Shown here: positions 1 through 7,600 of the stretch, piece after piece
Numbering within the stretch: position 1 is the stretch's first letter
How the letters are laid out: every line of letters begins with the position of its first letter
From: an uncultured Clostridia bacterium
GTDB lineage: Bacteria > Bacillota_A > Clostridia > Oscillospirales > Oscillospiraceae
NCBI GenBank assembly: GCA_946405325.1
Contig: CAMJGU010000002.1
Span: 1 to 14,157 of the forward strand
DNA length: 14,157 bases
Direction of reading: 5' to 3'
Notes under the pieces: model-generated
Databases searched by the model: none
What the model saw: the letters and a program-made list of their open reading frames with translations, nothing else
Told to the model about the DNA's origin: nothing
Translations under genes and position numbers: made by a program

Positions 1-1231
1 ACGCGGCGCAGATGCAGCCGAACGCCAGCACGCACACCAGCCACGTCGATTGCAGGCGCTTGGGCGTAAAGCCGTAGATGTCGATATACAGAAACAGCTT
101 GGAGAACGCGATGACCGCGAGCAGGAGACTCTCCGCGAGCAGCACGAGGCACAGCGCCCGCGCTGCTTTTTGCTGCCGCACGTCCGCCTTCGACGAGCGC
201 GTGACCAGCCACAGCAACGCGAAGTTGACCGCCATGACCTTGCACAGCTCGAAGAAGCCCTGTCGCGCGTACTCCGCCACGCTGAAGCCCTCGGCGGGCG
301 CGCCGGTGAACGCGCCGAAGAGGTACTGTCCCTGCACGGCGAAGAAGAGAGCGTAGAGGGCGCAGAACAGCGCCATGAGCACCAGCCATACTCGCTCCGG
401 CACGCCGCGCAGCGCCTCCATCTGCTCCGCAATGGCGGTGGAGCGCTTGCGCAGCGCGGCTTTGTCCTCGCGCAGCGTGCCGCCGATCAAACCGTACAGA
501 TACGCGCCGACGGGCAGCGACAGCAGGAGACGCGCCAGGAATTCGGAGAGGTCGATGTCCCACTCGAAGCGGAACAGATCAGCGACGCCGTCCAACAGCT
601 GCGCAAATCCGTCGTCCGCGGAGATCAGCAGGTTCGCCGCCAGCGCCAGCAGTCCCAGCGCCGCCGCGCTCATCACCGCCGACCAGACGACCGTCTCCGT
701 CTCCGGCTTTTCGCGCTTCCGTTTGCCGCGCAGATGGGAGAGGGTGAAGCCCACTGTGCGCAGGCGGAGGAAAAAGTGGCGGAATGGGAACAGGAAAAAG
801 CCGTCGAGTGCGTCCAGCGGCAGCAGGTGCCCACTCTCACCGTCGAGCAGCGTGCCGCTGCGGGAGAGCACCCACCAGACCGCGAAGATGTGGAGAAAGA
901 CGGTCGGAAGCCCCTCGCTCCACGCGTTCCCGCGTTTCAGCAGGACAGCGCAGAAAATGACGGCGGCGCAGCCGAGCCAGACCCAGCTCTCACGGGAGCG
1001 GGGGACATCCCGGTGCAGGAATTCCGTCAGCGCAAAGAAACCCAGCGTGAACCCGGCAAAGTATACGCGCCAGGCAGAATCCCACGACATAAAGAACAGA
1101 ATATACACATACGCCATGGCGTACATGGCGAACGCGGTGATTGCTTCCCGCTTGCTCGCGGTGAAGGTGTTGATTTTGGGTGCAACAACTCCGCCCGAGG
1201 CGGGGATGGCCTCCGGTTGCAGATTTTCCAT
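1..1231 (-). CDS. DUF4173/DUF4153-family polytopic membrane protein (3' end outside window)
   Basis: An open frame runs leftward from an ATG at 1231 to the window edge without a stop: 410 codons, C-terminus missing. A GAGGAG ribosome site lies about 8 nt before the ATG. The protein is an integral membrane protein. Hydrophobic segments are visible near residues 33-52, 57-70, 84-100, 108-123, 183-204, 229-250, 280-302, 330-345, 360-380 and from 395 on. A basic cytoplasmic-looking stretch (RGKRKREK) lies at 168-175. The motifs AEYARQGFFEL (319-329) and YIDIYGFTPKRL (382-393) match the conserved core of the DUF4173/DUF4153 group as I know it; its biochemical role is unknown. It starts 15 nt after the XRE gene stop, so it is the third gene of the DUF2975-XRE operon. 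A membrane stress or envelope role under that regulator is only a guess. Confidence 0.8.
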   Translation of the reverse strand, partial: MENLQPEAIPASGGVVAPKINTFTASKREAITAFAMYAMAYVYILFFMSWDSAWRVYFAGFTLGFFALTEFLHRDVPRSRESWVWLGCAAVIFCAVLLKRGNAWSEGLPTVFLHIFAVWWVLSRSGTLLDGESGHLLPLDALDGFFLFPFRHFFLRLRTVGFTLSHLRGKRKREKPETETVVWSAVMSAAALGLLALAANLLISADDGFAQLLDGVADLFRFEWDIDLSEFLARLLLSLPVGAYLYGLIGGTLREDKAALRKRSTAIAEQMEALRGVPERVWLVLMALFCALYALFFAVQGQYLFGAFTGAPAEGFSVAEYARQGFFELCKVMAVNFALLWLVTRSSKADVRQQKAARALCLVLLAESLLLAVIAFSKLFLYIDIYGFTPKRLQSTWLVCVLAFGCICAA

Positions 1232-1246
1232 ATGCGATTCTCCTCG

Positions 1247-1450
1247 TTATTCCTTAAATTCCAACAGATCGCCCGGCTGGCACTCCAGCTCATGGCACAG
1301 CGCCATCAGCGTCGAGAAGCGGATCGCCTTCGCTTTGCCGGTCTTGAGGATCGACAGATTGGCGGGCGTGATGCCGATCTTCTCCGCCAACTCGCCGCCG
1401 GATATCTTTCGCTTCGCCATCATAACGTCGAGGTTGACCAATATCTCCAT
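1247..1450 (-). CDS. Small XRE/Cro-type helix-turn-helix regulator (YozG-like)
   Basis: This 67-residue protein is almost entirely a Cro/C1-type helix-turn-helix. The recognition region is at about residues 21-39 (LAEKIGITPANLSILKTGK), followed by packing helices ending in QPGDLLEF. Length and sequence fit the YozG-like single-domain regulators that usually sit next to a DUF2975 membrane protein. That is the case here: the DUF2975 gene stops 9 nt upstream, and a GGTGG ribosome site lies in that gap. It is expected to act as a cytoplasmic dimeric DNA-binding protein and may control its own operon; the target is inferred. No ligand domain is present, so any sensing must come from a partner, plausibly the flanking membrane proteins. 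Confidence 0.88.
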   Translation of the reverse strand: MEILVNLDVMMAKRKISGGELAEKIGITPANLSILKTGKAKAIRFSTLMALCHELECQPGDLLEFKE

Positions 1451-1459
1451 GCCGCCACC

Positions 1460-1909
1460 TCAGACCGTCAGATCCAGTTCGTCTTTCATCGCAATCGCCT
1501 GCTGGAAGGCGTTTTTCACGATGCGGACGATCAGCGCCATGAATCCTGCCGCCACGGCGATGAACGCAAAGGGCAGATAGTACGCCGCGCTGAGCAGACA
1601 GATCGCGGTCGCCGCGGCGCAGCACCAGCTGATGACGCGCATGTGAACAACGTTCGCGCCGATAAAGACTTCGCCGCGCCGGATGTTGGCAAGCAGCTGC
1701 CACAGCCTATACAGGCAAAGCCACGCGAATACGCTGCCGCTGTAGATCGAGACCATCAGCAATACGCCGAGCTGCCAGTGCATCAGCCGCACCTGTACGA
1801 ACCACGCCGCGAACCGATACGCGCCGATGTCCAGCGTCAGCAGGCACAGCGCGAATACCGCGACACAGCAGCGCGACAGCGTCACGCTTTTATCCTTGCT
1901 CCAATTCAT
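1460..1909 (-). CDS. DUF2975-domain membrane protein
   Basis: A 149-aa protein with four predicted membrane segments (about residues 11-30, 48-68, 92-110 and 112-130). Two features are characteristic of DUF2975: the motif LLANIRRGEVFIGANVVHMR (72-91) and the acidic tail ending ELDLTV. Function is unknown, but the family is routinely paired with a YozG-like regulator, as here. I chose the ATG at 1909 because AAAGGGG (1918-1924) lies 8 nt upstream. The in-frame ATG at 1915 would be only 2 nt from it. The furthest upstream ATG, at 1942, lies before the promoter -10 box, so a transcript from that promoter could not contain it. This is the first gene of a three-gene operon with the XRE and DUF4173 genes. 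The protein may tether or signal to the regulator, which is inference from the pairing. Confidence 0.85.
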   Translation of the reverse strand: MNWSKDKSVTLSRCCVAVFALCLLTLDIGAYRFAAWFVQVRLMHWQLGVLLMVSIYSGSVFAWLCLYRLWQLLANIRRGEVFIGANVVHMRVISWCCAAATAICLLSAAYYLPFAFIAVAAGFMALIVRIVKNAFQQAIAMKDELDLTV

Positions 1910-1917
1910 GGGCATCG

Positions 1918-1924
1918 CCCCTTT
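1918..1924 (-). promoter_or_regulatory. Ribosome binding site deciding the DUF2975 start
   Basis: AAAGGGG on the minus strand lies 8 nt before the ATG at 1909 and only 2 nt before the alternative ATG at 1915. This favours the shorter product. The leader predicted from the promoter just upstream would be only about 17 nt. Confidence 0.6.
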
Positions 1925-1932
1925 CTGCGCAC

Positions 1933-1961
1933 AGCATAGCACGTGCGTTATCGTTTGTCAA
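1933..1961 (-). promoter_or_regulatory. Strong sigma-A promoter of the DUF2975-XRE-DUF4173 operon
   Basis: On the minus strand a perfect -35 TTGACA (1956-1961) is followed after exactly 17 nt by the -10 TATGCT (1933-1938), which matches TATAAT at four of six positions. Transcription would begin near 1926, giving a very short leader before the ribosome site and the ATG at 1909. Upstream DNA is AT-rich, unlike the GC-rich surroundings. Two CGATAA copies flank the -35 box and could be regulator contacts. Confidence 0.85.
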
Positions 1962-1974
1962 CAGAAAATTATCG
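1948..1974. repeat. Direct repeat of TTATCG flanking the -35 box (possible operator)
   Basis: TTATCG occurs at 1948-1953 and again at 1969-1974, 21 bp apart start to start, or about two helical turns. One copy lies between -35 and -10 and the other just upstream of -35. A short near-perfect palindrome, CAATAATATTG, follows at 1980-1990. The placement is what an operator for the operon's own XRE regulator would look like. The repeat is seen directly; binding is inferred. Confidence 0.35.
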
Positions 1975-1995
1975 AAAAACAATAATATTGGAAAC

Positions 1996-2029
1996 AAAAG
2001 GAAAGACAGCATAAGCTGCCTTTCCTTTT
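1996..2029 (-). terminator. Intrinsic terminator of the FliK-like/PilZ/SLH operon
   Basis: The inverted repeat arms are 1996-2010 and 2015-2029 with a 4-nt loop. Read on the minus strand, GGAAAGGCAGC pairs with GCUGUCUUUCC; the one non-Watson-Crick position is a G-U pair. The stem is followed by UUUUGUUU. It begins about 6 nt after the stop codon of the 867-aa SLH gene, and no other terminator was seen in the five-gene operon. On the plus strand the odd pair becomes A-C and there is no upstream plus-strand gene, so it is assigned to the minus strand. Confidence 0.9.
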
Positions 2030-2035
2030 TGCGGT

Positions 2036-4639
2036 TCAGGTAAACGCGCGGTAGAGGATCATGATGGCCTCGGCGCGGGTGAGGTTCCGACCGGGGTACA
2101 GCCGTCCGCTGTCGCCGTTCAGGATGCCGAGACGCACCAGCGCGCCCATTGCCGGGACAGCGACAGAAGAGATTTCCCCGGCGTCGGAGAAGGCCGCAAG
2201 ATCGGCGGCGGAGCCGGCTTCGACGCCGCGGAAGCGCTGCAAGGCGCGGAAGAGGTATGTCGCCGTCTCCTCACGGCTGATGGTGCCGTCGGGATTGAAC
2301 AGCCCTCTGGTGCTGCCGCTGACCAGGCCCATTTCCTTGGCCGACGCGATCGCGGCGGCGTAGTAGGAATCCTCCGGCACGTCCCGGAAACTCTCTGTTC
2401 CGGCGGCGGGGAAGTTGAACGCGCGGCTGAGCAGCAGGATAAAATCGCCGCGCCGCAGCGCGTTGGCCGGAGCAAAATACTTCGGAGAGACGCCTTTGGT
2501 AATGCCGTAGGTGCGGAAGATGTCAATGGCAGGCGTCGCCCAGGCATAGTTGTCCAGATCCACGAAGAAGAGTGAGCGCGTGTTCGGCGTAACGACAAAG
2601 TCAATGTTGCCCATGAAGCTGTTGCCGTCGGCGTCCTTTGCCGTGTAGCCGATGCGGGTCGTGCCGCGGAAGCCGGCTTTTGGCAGGAACGAAATGCGGG
2701 AGACGTCGCTGATGCCGTAGGTGCGGCGCGGGTCGAATTCCGTGCGGTCGAGCAGCGAGCGCATATCGAATTGCAGCGTGCCGGCACGCGCGTCGGCGCG
2801 GTCGAACGTGAGCGTCACCGGCGCGCCGGGCAGCACGGAGGAAGCTGCCGATACGATGTCCGACTGGCGCAGGGGCATGGGGAACTGCGTCGTGTAATAG
2901 GTGATCGTATTTGGTGAGCCGCCGATGGGCGTTTTCTCCTCGGTGGTTTTCTGGGTGGTGGACGTAATGGTGACGGTGCCGCTGAAGGAGCGGCCGTTGG
3001 ACGAGGTGTATCCGGCTGCGTAGCCGGTAAAAGGAATGGAAATCGAGGTACTGAAGTCCGCCGCCGCCAAAAAGCTGAGGTTGTTCAGGCTGCCTTTATA
3101 ATAATAGGTATTTGAGCCGTTCGTCGTGATCGGCGTACCGCTGTTGTAAAGGGTGCCGTAGGACGACGAGGGCAGCGATTGAAAATGGATGCGGTTGATG
3201 TCGTAGCCGATCGCGCCATAGCAGGCGTCAACAAAATCGTCGGCGATGAAATAGACGCGCTTGCCCGGATCGACCTGATAGTGCAGCGGGACGGTTGCGC
3301 TGTCACGCACCACGAAGCTGACGGTGCTGTCAAACCATTTCCCGTTGTTGGCGTAGGCGACAAAGGGCACGGTCACGGTGCCGACATAATCGTCGTCTGC
3401 CACATAGCGGAGGTTGCCGGGAGAGTAGTAGGTCTTATTCACGGCAACATAGTGATTGGCGTTGTTGCTGCTGGAGCCGTATGCGCTGTCATACAGCGTG
3501 CCGTGATCCGGCAGAGAAGAAAAACGGATGTAATTCAGCGAGCTGCCGGTTTCGCTCTGGCACTTGGCGGAAAAGTCGGCGGTCTTGAGGGTGACGGAAC
3601 GGCCGCGGGTGACCTCGTAGCGGAAAGCGCCTTCGCCGCTGCCGGTAGCCGTGTGCTGCGGGCCGTAGGCGGTGAGGGTGATGGTGACGTGGTTGAGTTC
3701 TTCCGGTTCGTTCTCCGGGGAGTGCTCGGCAATATCCACCAGATGGAACTGGAGATCGACGATGGCGGGAGCGTTTTTCGACGGGACAAAGTAGACGTTG
3801 CCCACATACGGCTTGGTCGCCCGATAGAACCGCTGATCGGCGGTCACCTGGTAGTCGTAGATGTCCTCGTCACGGTAGTTGTAGTACAGCGTGCCCTCGG
3901 ACGCCTTGGGCAGCGTAAAGGTGACGTAGCGGAAGTTGCGCCCCGTGACGGCAGTGGAGTAGGTGACGAAGTCGTCGACCGAGAAACGGATCGCCTCGCC
4001 GTCGGTGGAGTAGGCGATGCCGGGCACCTGCTTGGTCACCGTGATGTAGATGCTGCCGGTGTAGGAGCCGTAGCTTGTGACGGGGATGCCGCTGGCGTTG
4101 AGCTCCTGATAGGTATAGTGCCCGTAGTAGGAGATGTGCGCTTCGCCGGAGAAAGCGGCGGCGGGCGTGAACTGAATGTCGGAGATCTTGTAGTTCGACG
4201 TAGCGTTTTCGTCGTAGTAATACCGCACCGTGCCCGCAAGACCCTCGCCGGGGTCGCTCTCAGCGTTGTAACCGCCGTAGAGCGTACCCTGAGAGGGGGA
4301 GAGGATCACATAGGAGATGTAGTTCAGATCGACGGCGACGCCGTGCTTTTCCTTGGTGATCTCCCGGCACCGTTCGTTGAGCAGAGTGCGGATCGAGGTG
4401 TTGACCACCTGCCGGGTCTCCGTCCCGTCGAGAGCCCTTTCCCGGACGATGATGGGCGAGTCGGTGAAGCTCACCAGACCGTCCTTGTGATCCGCGGGCG
4501 GACTGATGCGGATATCGTTCGCGACGACGGGCGGGCCCGGATCGTCCTCCGCGCGGGCGAAGGGCGCAAACGGGAGCGCCAGCGCGAGGACGAGCAGCAA
4601 GGCAAGCGCCTTTTTTCCATTCAACTTCATAATACTCAT
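2036..4639 (-). CDS. Secreted five-repeat beta-rich protein with C-terminal SLH domains (867 aa)
   Basis: The signal peptide is residues 1-30 (KLNGKK, then a Leu/Ala core, cleavage after FARA). About five Ig/cadherin-like repeats of 115-131 residues follow. Each has the pattern I.F..LP...GTLY, with GTL at 118, 249, 380, 495 and 620, and then a strand motif like DDYVGTVTVPF. Three SLH repeats close the chain at about 692-740, 751-800 and 817-866. Their TRAE-type motifs are RRGD, SREE and TRAE, so only the last is canonical. SLH domains normally bind pyruvylated secondary wall polymer, which would make this a wall-displayed protein; its partner or ligand is unknown. The ATG at 4639 overlaps the stop of the preceding SLH gene as TGATG, and only a weak GAGG lies 11 nt upstream, so translation is probably coupled. 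An ATG at 4630 is an alternative start. Confidence 0.88.
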   Translation of the reverse strand: MSIMKLNGKKALALLLVLALALPFAPFARAEDDPGPPVVANDIRISPPADHKDGLVSFTDSPIIVRERALDGTETRQVVNTSIRTLLNERCREITKEKHGVAVDLNYISYVILSPSQGTLYGGYNAESDPGEGLAGTVRYYYDENATSNYKISDIQFTPAAAFSGEAHISYYGHYTYQELNASGIPVTSYGSYTGSIYITVTKQVPGIAYSTDGEAIRFSVDDFVTYSTAVTGRNFRYVTFTLPKASEGTLYYNYRDEDIYDYQVTADQRFYRATKPYVGNVYFVPSKNAPAIVDLQFHLVDIAEHSPENEPEELNHVTITLTAYGPQHTATGSGEGAFRYEVTRGRSVTLKTADFSAKCQSETGSSLNYIRFSSLPDHGTLYDSAYGSSSNNANHYVAVNKTYYSPGNLRYVADDDYVGTVTVPFVAYANNGKWFDSTVSFVVRDSATVPLHYQVDPGKRVYFIADDFVDACYGAIGYDINRIHFQSLPSSSYGTLYNSGTPITTNGSNTYYYKGSLNNLSFLAAADFSTSISIPFTGYAAGYTSSNGRSFSGTVTITSTTQKTTEEKTPIGGSPNTITYYTTQFPMPLRQSDIVSAASSVLPGAPVTLTFDRADARAGTLQFDMRSLLDRTEFDPRRTYGISDVSRISFLPKAGFRGTTRIGYTAKDADGNSFMGNIDFVVTPNTRSLFFVDLDNYAWATPAIDIFRTYGITKGVSPKYFAPANALRRGDFILLLSRAFNFPAAGTESFRDVPEDSYYAAAIASAKEMGLVSGSTRGLFNPDGTISREETATYLFRALQRFRGVEAGSAADLAAFSDAGEISSVAVPAMGALVRLGILNGDSGRLYPGRNLTRAEAIMILYRAFT

Positions 4640-7600
4640 CAGCGCATCGACCTCGTGGTATCGCCTGTTCCGTTCCAGCTGGAGGTGATCGTGACCCACG
4701 GCTCGCGCTGATTATCAACGGTGCGCGTGCCGATGGAGACGACCAGCGGAACCATACTGACGTTGTTGTTTGCGTCACCGAGAACCCGCGCCGTGAAGGT
4801 GATGGAGCTGCCGACTCTGGCGTTGTTGACGTAGATTTCGATGACCTGGGTGGGTTTGTTGACGTTGGCGTCGAACCATTTGCCCGGGGTGGTAAAACCG
4901 GCGTCCGAGGGAGTGAAGGGAATGACGCGCATGACCGAGGCGGAGCCTTGAACCAGTGATTCCACGCTGACGTATTCCTCCTGCGTTGGCTTGCCTTCTT
5001 TTGTCTTGTTGCGCACTTCCGTCGCGTCCGTGGGTGCCAGCGTCGAGGCGAGGTCGACCACTTTTTTCTGAGACTGCGTGCTGTTGTACCAGTAGAGGTC
5101 TTCGCCGAAGCTCAGGGAGATCTTGCCGCTGACATAGTTCGGCGTTTCATCGGTGCTCGCGGTTTTGTCCCAGCTCAGGCCGCCGTCGTTGACGGAGATG
5201 ATCATGGGCGGTGTGGTGTCGGACTTGAGCAGCGGAGAGTAGGCGGCGAAAGCATAGTTGGAGACGTTGCCGTCATCGGCGCTGAGGGTTCGGCGGCCGA
5301 CCGTCAGGAACACATAGCGTGTGGAACCGACCATGTTGGCGCTGGGGTCTACGTTCAGCGGCTTGTTCGGCGAAACGCTGACATTCAGCGCGCTGGCGAT
5401 GCTGTTGGACGAGGCTGCCGCCTGCGTATTGCTGATGTAGCGTGCCACCAGCGTTTTCTGACTCTCCGTAGCGAGGGTATCAAACCTGGAGCGGCCGCTC
5501 GTAGTATCAATGAGTGCGTTCAGAATCGTGGTTTTGGTGTTGTCTTCCGGCTTGCCCACGTCCTGACTCAGCAGCGGGTCGTTGACCGCGGTGTTATACG
5601 GCACGACGATGTAAGTGAGCAGAGACTCCGCGTTGACCTGCACGTCCACGTTGGAGGTGCTGGTGCCCTGATAGACGGTGATCATCGGCGGGGCAGCCTT
5701 GGGCGTCTTGAAGGTATAGACGGAGACCTTGGAGTATTCGCCGCCTTCGCCGCGGGTGACAAAGTAGACGAAGTAGCGGGTGTCCGCGGTCAGGTCGCTG
5801 CGCTGGATGCTTTGGTTGTAGGCGCCGGCGGACATGGGGGTTCCGACCTTGTAGGAATCGTCGGAATAATAGACGCGGGCGCTGTGGATCTGATCCGCGT
5901 TGGGCGCGGCCGTCGTTTCGCCGAGCGCCCAGGCGGGAGAGGTGAGACCGGCGTCCTTTGTCTCGTCGATGGAGACTTCTGTTCCGCTGCCGCTGCTCAC
6001 CGATGCGGGGACGGGAGCGGCCTGCGTCTCAAGAATGGTTGAAATGCTGCTCTTGCTGATGCTGCCGGTGGTATCGGCGGGAACCATCATGTAGTACAGC
6101 GTGCCGGGACGGTCGAGCCGCGTGAGGATGCTGACGCCGGAGTCCGTGGTCTCCACCAGTCTGGGATAGCCGTTGGCAAATTTGGGAGAGGTGGTATCCC
6201 GGAAGGTGATGGGCAGGGTGAAGGGCCGCGGCGAACCGATGTCGGTGATCTGATTGGCGGAGATCGAGGTGGCCAGCGCGTTGTTGTACACCTGCTCTGT
6301 GACGCGGTTGGCGCTGAGGTTGCTCAGGCCGCGCAGAGAGCCTGTGACCACCGAGATGCGGAGATTCACGTCGCCGCTCCAGCTGTCTTTATCGGCCTCG
6401 TCCGAGGTGCCGAGCTTTGTGATGTGGACGGCATAGCGGTACTGGGGATCCGTGAGCGTGGAAAGGCGTGGGAATTCAGTGACATTGCCGATGATCGAGC
6501 GCTGGAGGCTGATGGCGGCAAAGCTGCCCGCCGCCATACTGGAGTCGACGGTGATGGAGGTGCTGCCGAGCTTCTGCCAGGTGTTGGCGCCGACCTCCTG
6601 ATAGAGATCGAACGATACCGTGCGGTCGGACCAGATCAGCATATCCCAGCTGATGGAGTCCGCCACGTTGGTGGACACGGGCGTCATCATGAACGCGGCG
6701 TCGATGCTGACGTCGCTGCCGCCGACCTTGACGGAGGAGACGTCCGCATCCATCAGGCCGATCTGAGAGGTGACGGTCGTGAACCGGGGCAGCGCGTAAG
6801 GAATACCGGGCATGGGGTTGCGCGCCGAAGAGGTGTCCGTGAGGTTGTCGAACTCAAAGCGATAGGTGGCGCCGCTCTTGAGCTGCAGGGCGCTGCTGGC
6901 CTTGTCGGAGTTGGTGGGCAGCGTGACGATGATCGAGTTGCCATCCGTGGGGCGGGTGACGACCGCGTTGCTCCAGTCAATGACCCAGTCCGTGCTGTCG
7001 GCATTGCCGACGGTGCGCTGCAGCACCGGCTCGTACAGATTCGTGCGGGTATTGAGGCTCTTGAGCGTGATGATCTTGCTGAGGAAGTTCGCGAGATCAG
7101 TCTTGTTGTAGGTGCTGCCGCGCAGATAGTCCTGCAGCGTTTCCGTATCGGTGTCCTTGGCGTCGCCGAGGCGGATGTTCTCACTGAACGTCAGGCGGAT
7201 CGACGTGTTGGGCAGCGGCTTGTCGCCGTCCAGACTGGTGAATTCCTGCGTCACGGTGGGGCCGGTGACGTCGAGCGTGCTCTCGGTCATCTTGTTGCTG
7301 GTCATCTTGTAGGTGTAGTCCTCGTAGACCAGCGTGATGTCGGAGTAGTTGCCCGCCGTGTCCTTGGCGACGAAGTAGATATCATAAGAGCTCTCGGCGG
7401 TGAGTCCGGTGATGTTGACGTTGGTATCCATTCCGGCGCGCACCGTCTGCGAGCCGCTGCGCGGGGCGCCGATACCGTTTTCGATCTGGCGCTTGTAGTA
7501 GGCTTCGCAGAGCTTTTTGGCGTCGTCCTTGGCCTTTTCGATGGCTTCGGTGATTTCAGCTTCCGTGATGTTGGGATAGGTCTTCTTCAGGTCGCTGCGG

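Noticed and set aside
50..1939. A 629-codon open frame on the plus strand across the DUF4173/XRE/DUF2975 region
   Set aside because: The product is rich in Arg, Gln, His and Ala without domains. It spans three recognisable minus-strand genes and would end beyond their promoter.
3179..4711. A 510-codon plus-strand frame opposite the 867-aa SLH gene
   Set aside because: It is a Val/Gly/Asp/Arg-rich mirror of the real gene with no domain and no ribosome site.
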